Shown: positions 23,801 through 34,681 of the stretch, in pieces
How positions within the stretch are numbered: the first letter of the stretch is position 1
Layout: every line of letters begins with the position of its first letter
Source of the DNA: Cyclina sinensis
Taxonomy: Eukaryota; Mollusca; Bivalvia; Venerida; Veneridae
Length of the DNA: 64,000 nucleotides
Direction: 5' to 3'
Assembly: GCA_012932295.1 (NCBI GenBank)
Contig: JAAONU010000006.1
Span: 22,385,929 to 22,449,928, forward strand
Position numbers and translations under genes: made by a program
Notes under the pieces: generated by a model
Databases searched by the model: none
What the model was told of the DNA's origin: nothing
The model's input: the letters and a program-made list of their open reading frames with translations, nothing else

Positions 23801-26800
23801 GTTTGCTAAATAATGGCAAGAGGATTGTGAGGGAGGATTCTTCCAAACATGGTGTGTTGCAATAACGTTAAGTAAGAATCCGCTTTATCGCATTATTTGT
23901 TGAAGTCTCATTTAAGATCGAACGAAAAATAATTATAAAAAATAAACGAGACTTACTTTGGTAAAGTCGATGTTTGATATAAATTATTTGATGATAAAAA
24001 TTGAGGGAGGGCTTAAAAGGCCACCCTCCCTCCCATAAAAAAATTAGTAAATTGACATGTTTGATTTTTTTTGTCTTGCAAATACCATATTGTGATTTAA
24101 AAAAAATGTCAAAAAACTGACTGACGCATACGCAGAACATATTATTTAAGCCGTCTCAATCTTTATCCTCAAATAATTTAAATTAAACCTCAACTTAACC
24201 AAGGTAAGTCTCGTTTTTTTTTAGATTATTCTGGTAAATGGATCTGATTTGTTGAAATTTTACCTGTAGCTGTGCTTTCACTTTCGAGATCAGACGGTGC
24301 ATTTTCACAAGACTTTGCATCCGTAGCATTGAATGGATCAACCTTGAGCTCATGACCATTTAACTTGCACGATTGTGATTGTTTCAATGCAAATGAGGCT
24401 CCTAAAATGCAATAACAGGAGGTAAGCTGGCTTGTTCATAATGTGTAACGAAAAACCATCTTCTATCTAGTTTGCTTTTGTTCTAAGAACACAAAAATAT
24501 ACGAAAATTACACAATAAAATTATTGATCATTTTACAAAAACTACAAAAAAACCCTACATTCTTGATGACATGTTATAATTTGTGGCCGCTAAAGTGTTG
24601 TGTTCCCTTTCATCGTACTCTGATGACCAAGGTGTAACCTCAAGTGATCTTGTCAGAACTGGACATAGGCCCATAGGTTGCCCCCGCAACATAAGCTTTC
24701 AGTTGGCAAATATTAGCCTTATCTTTTAATGGTATATATATGTAAGTTATAAGGCAATGCTATCATGCATTTTTGAGTTTGGACCAAACATGAACGTGAT
24801 GAGTACTGAATAGATAATCATGTTAAAATAATGTTTTGGGTTTTCAATACAAGTTGCATGTAAAAACACGAGCACCGCGGATTAGCACCAACTCTCGTCT
24901 GTTTAAATTATCGGAAACGAGGATTCAAGTTCCTACCCACCCAAAAAGAAATAAAAAAGGGAATTAAAAAATGAAGTACGTACTTACATCAGAAAAAAAG
25001 AAAAGGAAACAAAACGAGAAAGAGAAAAAAGGAGATTTTGGGGGGTGGGGGGCAGGTACCTACACATTGAAAAAACTTGGGAAAGGCGTGCGGGGGTAGA
25101 GTCATGGGCGGGTAGGGCAAGTTCCTACATATAAACAAACAAAACATCAATAGAAAATATTTTTTAAAAATGTTTTGTTTTTGCAGAGCTGGGGCGTACT
25201 AGTGGGCGGTGTCCCATGGGGAGGGGGGAGAAAGTACCTACCCATCCCTTGTATTTATATTGTAAAGTTCTACACTTTGTGCTTTCCCATTAGAAGTTTT
25301 ATGATATATTAGTCTTTGCAAAAACCCAAGTGACCCCAGGGGGAGGCTAATTTTACCCCACTGAATAATATGAACAACGTTACTAGAGGATGCCTTACAT
25401 CGAATTACAAAGCTCTGTGTCGAGTGGTTTTCGAGAAGAAGATTTTCTAAGTTTTCCTATATAACTATATATAAGCTCCAGGGCGGGGCCAATATTGACC
25501 TTGTGGTCATGATTTGAACCAACATGGCAAAGATTTACTAGACAATGCATCACACCAAAAGTCTAAACTCAAAGTCTTATCGCTTATGAGTAATAAGCTA
25601 CATGAAAGTATCTGTACGAAGCCGACGACGATGACGACGATGGGGACACAGTGACAATAATAGCTCCATTTTCAAAAAAACACGAGAAAAAATGGCATCC
25701 TCTGCTTATGCCAGTCAAATGTTACAATTGATACTGAAATACCATTATGCATGCAAAAGTTATGGACCAGAGAAATATACTAAGATTTATCACCTGCTCT
25801 GTCGTTGACATTTGATCTAGGCAGATGTCTCTAGCACACCACGCATTGTCTACTTATGGTAGTCATGTGTACCAATTTATTTTGAAATTCCATCATGCAT
25901 GCAGAAGTTATGGACCGGAAAAAAATCAAACTCAAAAGGCCTTACTGTGACCTTGACCTTTGCCTTAAGGACCTGGGTCTTCCAGACAACACATCGTCTA
26001 CATATGGTGGTCTAATGTACCAATTATTTTTGAAATACAATGATGCATGCACAAGTTATGGACCGGACACGAACTCCAACTGCACTAAAGACTATATGAC
26101 AAATACACAAAGCTCAGTCACCTGCTGTGACTTTGAAATTTGATCTAGAGACCTAGGTCTTGCAAGCGACACATTGTCTACTTATGGTGGACAAGTGTAC
26201 CAATTTATTTTGAAATCCCATCATTCTTGCAGGAAAGGAAGAATATACTTTTTTGAACACACACGGACAGGGGAAACACTATAAACCCCACCTCCATTTT
26301 AAGGCGGGGGCATAAAAATGACATCGAGTTAATCAAGAAATCAATTTGACAAAGAATCATGTAGATTGTGTCAGAACTGTGGCTTAGACGTGTTCACAAG
26401 AATTTCCAGTATTCTTCGCTGGTGACCTAGAATTTTTCATCAATTGACAAAAATAGCATATCGTCTACCTATAAACTACGCTTGTCTGTTTTTCTTAACC
26501 AACTAAAGTAATTGAGCGAAAACCATTTTAGCTGGTGGCTTAACCTTTAACTTACAGAACTAAAAGAAATCTTTTTTCTCTACATCAGCTACCTTTATTC
26601 AAACTTGCGTTTCAACATTTTTTTCTAACTGAAATTTTTGTTCTTGATCTAAGTTGATGGCCTAAACCTTGAACCTACTGAAAGAAGTATAACCTACTGA
26701 CTCCAAAACCAGTCCAAATCTGTGTTTCTGTAACCACTTTCTAGGCATAAACTTTCATCTCAATATCTTCTTCAAACTAAACATTTCAATTTTGAACCTT

Positions 26801-28875
26801 ACTGGTGATCTTAACCTTAAACCCACTGATCGTAAAAGCTACCCCAACCTTAGTCTTCATTCCAACTACCTTTTTACTATAGATATTTTGATACCGTTTA
26901 TCCTTACTTTCTTTTTATGTGGAACCGTTTCCCTCTATACCAGGTGATCTTGGACCTTACTTTAAAAGCCTCTACAATTATATCTTTATACCAACTACTA
27001 GCATCTATAGACCAATTTTCAACTGAATATCTTCTTCAAAACGGGGTTATTAAGTAGGAACTGTTTCCTTAAGCTGGTGTCCTTGACCTTAAACCTACTG
27101 ACCCTAAAGGTAGTTCCAGTCTATGTTCTCATACTACCTCCTATAAACCAACTTTCCTCTCAATATCTCTTTCCAAAGTAAAATTTTTGTTGATCAGATG
27201 GTGATTTTGAATTTACTTGCCCGAAAAGCAATTCTTACCTGTCTATCTACAAACCTACCAATAGCTAAACTCTATTGCCATTTACTTACAAATACTGAAA
27301 ATCTACCACTGAGCATGTTTGAACTGAATATAACATACCTGTAAGTTTTGTCTCAATGCCTCTTTTCTGGTCCAAATAATCAGACTTGACGAAGAGTGAT
27401 CAATAAAATATTTGATAGGCGGTGTCTTTTTACGGTTTCACAATAATAAAAAAAATGTCTACAAAATTGGTCAAATCGTCAACGCCATATTTATCAGGTT
27501 ACCTCTTTTCTAACTACAGTTATCACTAGAGATGGCAACGGTTAACCGATTAATCGTTTAACCGTTCGAACGTCCGAATATCGGTTACAAATTTCACTAA
27601 ACGGGTATTCAAAAAAAAACTAAAAACTGAAAACCTCTTTTTTGTGTGCTAAGCTTTTCAGCACAGGTGTTGCAAATGAGTGTCAATCGGTGTATCTGGT
27701 AACTGTGTATGTAATGCAGGTGTGACAAATTGCTAAACATTTTGACACATTTCTGTTTTGCGAAATAAAAAACCGATGCCATCCCTAGTTATTACGTTAA
27801 ACTCTGACCGATATACTGTACATAAGATAATGGATTCAAACCTTTTTGACTGTCGAATTCGAATACTGCTGAACAGTCAGATGTGTTCACTTCAACATTA
27901 GTTACTATTCCTTCCTTTTGTACGATATCACCAAATAACTTTTCAATGCATTCCTTCGCTGTGTCTTTAGGAAGAGCAGTTACCAATAATTTTGTTTCTG
28001 TAAAAGTAAAACTACTAGTTTTGTTGCCGTAGCAGACGAGGCATTTAATAGATAGACATCATTTCGCTTCTGTACCTTTTGCTATTTTGTGTAGTTGCGT
28101 TAAAGCTGAAATCAACACGCCGATCTACGACATTTAATGTCGGCGCTGGCACCAAAGTTTGAAAAATTCAGCTACCATTCATGACATCAGTTGTATGACG
28201 CAACAGGTGACTGTTTCTGTGTATTGGAATCCACATTGTTCACGAGACGCTCAGAGAATCGAAATTCTGCGCAGAGTTACTTTCCCTATCGTACAAGAAG
28301 CTGTAAGAGTAACCAGTGCGTGGGAGTTTACATGCAAGGTACGTTTCCTTATACCTTCAGTCGCTTCATAGATTTTTTTAATTGTTATACGGTAATACAT
28401 GTATAACCATCAAAATTTAAGTAATGACTTCATGTATTACTTGATAAGATGAAAATACAACGTGTTACTATTCATTTCTTACGCGATAGTGTTGCAGACA
28501 ATATGAATACATAACACTTGGTGTCAGCAGATAAATATCATTTTGTGTGTTTTCCTTTATGTACAGATAAAAATATATTCGGTCGAACTGAATTGATATT
28601 TTTGTAAAATCATTCACTGAAAACTGCAATCTCCTCACTCGTAGTCAGTCACAGAACTGTCGCACACAACTGATCTTCGGTAAATCTAACTTTATTAGTG
28701 CACAGAAAATGGCCTGAAATCAAGTCTAAGGAACTTGTTTTAAGGCACTGAGATAAATCTATGTGTAAAGATAGAGTTACATAGTCGCTCTGAATTGACG
28801 CGACTAAAAAAATAGACATGAAGCTAATGAATTTCATTTCTTATTATATGCGTCATTTTTTTTACCTTTAGTCAT
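20512..28875 (-). CDS. Small RRM-domain protein (PARP10/PARP14-type RRM)
   Basis: A four-exon gene assembled on the minus strand: start codon at 28875 (10 coding bases, ATGACTAAAG, then donor GTAAAA), 27997-27842, 24401-24264, and 20828-20512 ending in TAA. All three introns are phase 1 and every junction has AG and GT ends, with exon lengths 156 and 138 keeping the frame. The product is about 200 residues. Residues 5-82 have the order of an RRM: strand KLLVTALP, helix KECIEKLFGDI, strands IVTNVEV and SAVFEFD, helix ASFALKQS, then LNGHELKVDPF. The exon 2/3 join falls inside the fold and restores it, which strongly supports the model. The weak RNP motifs resemble the atypical RRMs of PARP10, PARP14 and DTX3L-related proteins rather than splicing-factor RRMs. 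The tail is acidic and Ser-rich with no catalytic domain. A further donor CAG/GTAAGA at about 20446 lies past the stop, so other isoforms may exist. Confidence 0.7.
21640..22200 (-). repeat. Tandem array of about 150-bp units in an RRM-gene intron
   Basis: Diverged units share aaagggcaataactc and gacctatgaagtttca and are the inverse orientation of the 9.76-10.1 kb repeat. Confidence 0.7.
22590..23880 (+). mobile_element. DIRS-type retroelement remnant (RT and tyrosine recombinase)
   Basis: Plus-strand fragments in the expected order: a reverse-transcriptase start (22598-22740; contains LRPKKNTEYRMVLNFKKL), a recombinase N-terminal region (23021-23251; contains SSWKSGTKLLYNTVIRRW and SPPLEEVIEFL), and a catalytic-domain piece (23454-23700; contains YPPDRRLCLHVYTVIKTYL and LISFVKSFKYVT), trailing off with KTFAK near 23800. 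The texture is that of DIRS elements, which use a tyrosine recombinase instead of a DDE integrase. The middle of the element is missing and the frame is broken, so it is dead. It lies in the last intron of the RRM gene, in the opposite orientation. Confidence 0.75.
24264..24401 (-). CDS. Exon 3 of the RRM gene
   Basis: 46 codons between acceptor attttag and donor CAG/GTAAAA. It supplies the second helix and last strand of the RRM (ASFALKQS, GHELKVDPF), then an acidic linker ending ESTAT. Confidence 0.7.
24880..25270. repeat. G-rich, weakly repeated intronic tract
   Basis: A phrase like aagtwcctacmcat recurs near 24929, 24975, 25055, 25120 and 25230. G runs at about 25038-25056 (ggggggtggggggcagg) and around 25090-25115 could form a G-quadruplex on this strand. 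Confidence 0.45.
25490..26320 (+). repeat. Tandem array of about 150-bp units in the RRM-gene intron
   Basis: Units share gcatgcagaagttatggaccgg and gaccttgacctttg (near 25740, 25895, 26045, 26200) and end with a ccacctccattttaaggcgggg tail at about 26287-26310, the same architecture as the 4.1-5.1 kb array. Confidence 0.7.
26440..27310. repeat. Highly diverged pyrimidine-rich tandem repeat
   Basis: Variants of ggtgatcttgaccttaaacc followed by tactgaccctaaa recur about every 110-130 bp. It is intronic, with no coding content. Confidence 0.5.
27537..27787. mobile_element. hAT-type MITE
   Basis: Ends TAGAGATGGCAACGGTT and (complement of) TAGGGATGGCATCGGTT, flanked by GTTATCAC (27529-27536) and GTTATTAC (27788-27795), an 8-bp duplication with one mismatch as expected for hAT elements. 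It is 251 bp with no coding capacity. The same family recurs at 38156-38753. Confidence 0.85.
27842..27997 (-). CDS. Exon 2 of the RRM gene
   Basis: It carries the first strand to the third strand of the RRM. Read without splicing, the frame runs on to a TAA that lies inside the target-site duplication of the neighbouring hAT-type MITE. Confidence 0.7.
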
Positions 28876-28879
28876 AATC

Positions 28880-30235
28880 TGTTTTCTTCAAAGAACTTTG
28901 TTGGGATCTAAAGTCGTAAATATAGATACCTGCAATCTGACTTTCGTAAGATGTGTTGATGGAATGTTTAGTATCCCTATGTATAAGTTAAAGTCCAGAC
29001 AGATAAACAAGAAGATGCAGAACAAAACCCGGAATAACCAACTTGATGCTGTGTATTCACTTTTACTCTAACCCATTTAATATTTGACCTTTTCTGCATA
29101 CATCTCTCTGCAACCCTCTTTTAATGTAACTTTACTGCTTCATCTTCATACCATCACCAACAATTATGCAGTAATCTTCAATAAGCACAAATCACACAAA
29201 AAGATTGTTTTGATTTTTTGTTCGACTATTAGTAACTGATTACTATTGAGGAGTCAGGTTCTTGTGTGCGCGCCTAAGCTGTAAGGGGGCAGTAATCTTT
29301 GATCCAGTAGTAACACAAAAGGCTTATATATGTCAAGGGAGTTTGCCTCCCAACGTTTCTTCACTAACGCTACTGATTTTATTAGATAGGCCGTTTCACC
29401 GCGGTTCCTGGTAAAAGTGTTATATATACTGAATATGAAAATGAGCAACGACTTTCTTTGGAACGCAATGCTTTCTGTATCTTGCACTATCCCTCCATCC
29501 TAAGATAATTAAACTGTTCGGAAGGCTTCGGTCAAATAAGCAACCGATACCGCCGAAAAATCAAATCAGAAATATTTTTTTAAAAATGTGCGTTTGAAAA
29601 AGGTCGCTCGAAATAGCTAATAATACAATAGATGGTTTCATGAAAATAGAGATTTTTTGAATCATGTGCTTAAACGGTGAATTTTATCCTTATTTGTCTT
29701 CGTGTTGGAATTTCTTTGCCTGTTATCGTAGTAGGGCTTCGTCAGTTGTCGTCCGTAGTACGCTGTCTTCGACGTCTTAAAATCGTCGCGTATTGGCCAA
29801 TTGGCAATGGACAATGGTATGTTTCAAAATTTCCTCACACCTTTGCGAATCCATAAAAACGCAGCCTTGCAAATGGGGTAAATTTGTTAATTCTGTCAAA
29901 TTAGTGACCAAAAACTGTTTGAAAATTTGTTTCATTGTTTGAAATATAACAAAATGTAAACGTTTGGGAATTATTTGTTGCGATTGATTTCCGAAATGTA
30001 ATGAAAGGTAACTGTAATTCGCTAGAATGCTTTAGATCATGTAAACAATCTTTGTTCTCTCCGTTAGTAAGAATGAGCGCAAACATGCTAACCTAAGCGC
30101 AATTTTGCGAATTTTTGTGTAAGCGTCCTAAACCGTCCGTAGCTTTCCGAAACGGTACTTCCGCATCAGACAGTTACCGGACGCTTTACATGGGGTCAAT
30201 TTGCATTCTTGATCCGACTTAACATCACGTCGTAT
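28880..30235. other. Upstream region of the RRM gene and intergenic sequence
   Basis: The RRM gene's 5' untranslated region and promoter should lie just above 28875; a TATA-like ctatattta is seen near 28918-28926, but the start site is not determinable. Minus-strand frames at 29254-29487 and 29901-30086 have no motif. Confidence 0.35.
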
Positions 30236-30664
30236 TGCTGTTTAACTTCTCAACTACTACATAGAGGGTATTCTCAGCGAGCATCCAGGAGAACTGCATG
30301 TCTGAGTAATTGGCACCAGAAACCATGTGGCGTAAAGTGGCAGCTTACTTAAGGACTGGATCAAAGGGCACCCTGTACCAGGTGTGTTGAACATTTCATC
30401 ATACATTTAAGTTGTCATGCAGAGGAATTTCTTCGAGGTTCTAGGATCTTCATTTCTGAGATCAGCCATTAGTTGATCATAGATGCTAAATTGAGGCTGT
30501 CTTTTGGATGCAGCCATGCTCTTCTTCAGATGCAACGTGCTCTGGTTCCTCCTCTTCATCTTAATCGGTCTCTGAAAACTGGTTGATGTTAGCTATTGAT
30601 GGAATACTTCACGGTGGGCCACAGCAGCCACATACTCCAGCATTATGCGTTGTATATCTTCCAT
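30236..30664 (-). pseudogene. PIF/Harbinger transposase fragment (HARBI1-like), broken
   Basis: On the minus strand a frame starts MEDIQRIMLEY at 30664, breaks soon after, and resumes with PQFSIYDQLMADLRNEDPR and, further on, ATLRHMVSGANYSDMQFSW. These match the N-terminal region of PIF/Harbinger transposases (YD.LM.ELR.ED followed by TLRH...G..Y..). At least three stops or shifts interrupt it and the DDE catalytic part is missing. Confidence 0.75.
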
Positions 30665-30669
30665 TTTGA

Positions 30670-32040
30670 GAAATAACTAATAATCTTGAAAATGAACCTT
30701 CTCCTTTTTATATATGAAATTTAAGAAATCACGACAGACATATGTCTATGCAAACTGTTGAGGTACTCAAAACAACTCTGATTCGCGTGGATTCGCATGT
30801 TGTAGTTACCTTTCGTAATGATCGTATGCAAGCATATGCTTTTTGTTTTCTGAACGTCAACCAATCGTTACAATTCGTTTTCATTTGTCATGAAATCCGG
30901 ATTCAGTTACAATACGTAATTATTCGCTATATTTCGTTCGCATACTATCGCAAAGATTTGTCATGGGATCGTTCTCGATTACTTGATAGGCAAATAAGCT
31001 GATCATGACCTGATAGCTTGCGACCTCTTATGCAAGTCGACAAACGCGTTTTGTAGACTTTCAGGTCGGTAAACGTATTGAAACGAATTTTAACGAATGA
31101 CAGAAGAAAGTTTTAATCGCCACAAATTTTTCAACCCGATCATAATTTCCCGACGAACAAAATTTATAACAACGAACGCAGAAGTTCACAAACTCATCCA
31201 TACGAACACCACCAAAGATGTACAGCCTACATATACTAATTGGAACGAATTTACTCAAGTCTTATTCGCCAGTACACGTCGAGGGGTTTTCACCTATGTG
31301 TTAGGTGGCTTGTGTACGCATTGGGTGAATTTAGAATGAAATGAAAGAAAAATTTACTACAGCGTTCCAAGAACACGACTAGAGTTTTTAAGTGCAAGGT
31401 TTATGTTATACTTTTACATTTTCATTTCCATGCTACTGGCGTCATAAAAGTAGTATTGTGTATGTGTATTAATAAAAATGTATTTACATTAATGGTTGAT
31501 TCGTAACGAATTTAATGGCTCATTATTTTTACATGAAAATATAGTTGATATTTAAGAGAAGAACATACGTTCAACATATTTTTCTTAAGGCATGTAGCAA
31601 CCAAGGTAAGTTTTTGTAATAAATGGCTATCCATCCAAATATGGTACAACGACAACTCTCTATTTAAAGACGGTTAACGTTTTGTACTTGGAATTTTCAA
31701 ATGACACATTAACATTATGTAATAATTTATTCAATACCATTCACATTTACATGATTTTAAAGAACATTGAAAACTGAAAATTTTAGGGTATGCGTCTTTC
31801 GGGTTGCTACCAAAATATATTCATTTCGTTAACCATAATCTGCTTTATATACATGTACACTACAGTTTTTCGAAACATTTCAACTTGAATTCTTATCTAT
31901 CGTGATTGCTTGAGTGTGTACATTTTTGTTTATCACAGTAATTATCAGTTGAGCACATACTAATATCTTACTATGTTTATTTTATTAGTATGACATATAT
32001 TTACAATTTTACTTAATATCTGCAGACCAAATTCGTGATT
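30670..32040. other. Intergenic sequence, nothing recognised
   Basis: Overlapping open frames on both strands near 31061-31339 carry no motif. The sequence has somewhat more CpG than its surroundings. Confidence 0.3.
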
Positions 32041-32046
32041 GCTTTC

Positions 32047-32840
32047 TATACTGACGCTAAAAAGAAACTCTGCAATTGCGTTTAACGATATTTTTCGCAT
32101 TTTTTTTTCAGTTCACAATATGAAAACCTGGTACCACATTTAGGTCATTCACTGGCCGATGAAAAATTTTGCCTTTTCTTAAAATAATCGTTACAAAAAA
32201 TGTTTATTCGGCGTTAAATGTCGTAGGTGTCAACATTCAAATTCACAACTCTTGATGTTAACCTGACGGTGCTTTTTCGTTAGAATTTTTCTTTAAATAT
32301 GTATCTCCTTCAATACCGAGTATGTCCACCTCTCCTCCGAATCAAAGCACTTATTCTTGAGAGCAGTGACCGGACATAACCTCTAACAGCGTCATCTGGA
32401 AGCGTTCCGTTCTTGGAATGGTGCAGTTTGAAGAATACTAATGTTGTTGATGACATTTATATTTCTCGCCCTGCGTCCAAGATTGTCCTAAATTTGTTCA
32501 ACTAGGCTCATGTCCGGACAGCAGGTCGGCCATTGAAGCAGGTTAACGTTATGTCTGGCTAGGTAATTTTGTCAATCTAGCTGTGTGTGACCGTGCACTA
32601 TCGTGCATCAGTGTACCAAGCGTTTGGTTCAGACTTGGGAAAACAACTGGACGGAGAACCTAGCTGATGTAGCGTTGGGCATTAAGAATACTGGTAATTA
32701 CGATCAATTACGATCTACCATCCATTTTCCCTCCCCAAAGAACTATCTTGCCTCCAACAATTTTGTCCCGCTTTAGTTAGTAATGACCGGCGAAACGTTC
32801 ACTTCGGCGGCATCCTTGACGCTTTTAGTGTACTGAAAAT
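32047..32840 (-). pseudogene. Tc1-like transposase remnant
   Basis: The minus-strand text follows a Tc1/mariner transposase: ATVLWGG-like KIVLWGGKMDG (about 32750), YIS.VLRPVVFPSLNQT, then MHDSARSHTARL carrying the second catalytic Asp, the LQWPA...SPD..L.E region in broken form at about 32490-32550, and the usual C-terminal end SALIRRRGGHTRY at about 32320. Stops and shifts are frequent. Lower coordinates (32047-32130) carry an AAAAAGAAACTCTG stretch typical of the tip of such elements. The N-terminal DNA-binding part is missing. Confidence 0.8.
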
Positions 32841-32844
32841 ATTA

Positions 32845-34680
32845 TCGAAGATAAATTAAGGTGTTCCGATTACAGTGAAATTGTCTTACGACTGTCGCCG
32901 AGCCAGCCCATCTTGGCATGGCGTGGGGTTTCTCGGGAACAAATAATAACTGGCAAGTATTTACGACAATTGCAATATAAGAACAACATGACTGTTTGAG
33001 TTATAAAATGCAGTGATTACCTGTAGTAATATAAATATATTAATACAAAAAAGGGAATTTTTCGTGCAGCATGTATGAAATGCGAGTTTACGATCTACTA
33101 ACTCGGACTAAACGTAACTACTAAACTGATATATTACTCGCGGATTCCACGCAGGCACGGACTCTATTTTATAATGTAGATGCGGATTCTACAAGTACAC
33201 GGACGCTGCGGACTTTATAAGCTGAAAAATAAGAAATTTAAGTCTATGTTTAAAGTTCCATAATAAACAGAAGCTGGTCCAAATATCACCCTATGACATA
33301 TCCCCCCCCCCCCCCCCACGGTCTGAAAATGTCGTCCAGACATTTCAAACGTGGAGTGCAAACGAATTCAATATGGAATTTGAAAAAGAAAACAACCTCA
33401 GTATTAATTCTTTCTCCGTATTTTAGCTATAATGTACCTATAATGAATATACAAAACAGTATACAATGTCAGCATAATATCGGATAATATTGTGTATTGT
33501 ATAATACACACGTCAGTATATATGGAATTATTCACGGTTTACACAGTTACTCTTATCATTTTTGCCAGCCTGTATTGGTTTCTAAAGCTAGTCGTTGCAA
33601 AGCTTATTTGTTTTTCTCGGTATATAGCTTCGTGCTTGTTTTCTCGCTTCAGTGAATTTTTCGTGTGTTTTTTTTCTTTGGTTTTTCTGTTTTTTTTTTC
33701 GATTCACTCGAGGCAAAATATTTGGCAGAACAAATTGTGCATTTAAAAGTCCTTGTTCACCCACCATCCCTCCCTTTTTTAAGGTTACTATTCTTCAAAA
33801 TTTTTCACAGATTATATATTTTGTGATGTTGTGTTTATTATTTTTCCTACAAGATTGTCTTCTGTTTTGTGTACAGTGTATTCAGATTTTTTAGTTAGTC
33901 TTTTTCAAAATCTGGTGTTGAAGATGTTCACGGGTGTACCTACTTCCCTTTCTTGAAGACAATTGAATTTGAACATTCATGTAATAGCATTTCTGCCAAA
34001 TACTAATGTCTATTATCTAAGATTGTTGTTGTTGTTTTTTAGTGTAGTAACTTGAAATTAGTTAATAATCAATCTACTCACAATGAAGTGTGAGTAAAGT
34101 AACAATAAACTTATGCTTCATGTCCATTAATCTGCAATACAGAAATAAGCATAATTATTTACAAACTACATACAATTGAATTTCATATAGCTTTCGTACA
34201 CACAAATATATGAAAACTTATAATTAATTCCCAATCTCAAATTCTAGCACCGGTATGCAATCTGTAATTGTTTTGTAGGATGTCTATCGAGAACACGTCC
34301 GTATGTAAATATGATCTCAATCAATGCATATTCGAAATCATGGAGCTGAAAGTTTTTCCAAAACAGGTGAGTATTAACACATTTAACATTCACACAGAGA
34401 ATATATACGGCTTTTAAAAAATACACTCTCAACGTAATGAGGTAAGTATTTCACAGTATAACAGCGAACTCATAATTTTAGTTGGAAGCCGTATTGCTTT
34501 TGAGAATAACTTTTTTAAGTATTTACAATTTTGCTTCCAATGTTGCTTAAGCATAAACACTTCACGGTAAGCAGTTACTTTACTATTTATAAAGATGAAT
34601 ATAACAGGTGTCTTTCAGGTATGTGTTTCACTATATACACTAGTTCACTGTCATTTGAATTTTACGTCACTGAAATATTA
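32845..34680. other. AT- and T-rich intergenic sequence
   Basis: No exon or element end is supported other than the poly-C run. Open frames at 33492-33894 result from T-rich composition (Phe and Leu runs). Confidence 0.3.
33302..33317 (+). repeat. Poly-C homopolymer
   Basis: An unbroken run of about 16 C. It is prone to sequencing error, so the local frame is unreliable. Confidence 0.9.
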
Positions 34681-34681
34681 A

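Noticed and set aside
28159..28406. Plus-strand exon ending at a good donor (TGCAAG/GTACGT)
   Set aside because: Two overlapping frames are open, neither has a recognisable domain, and it lies inside the first intron of the minus-strand RRM gene; not enough to call.
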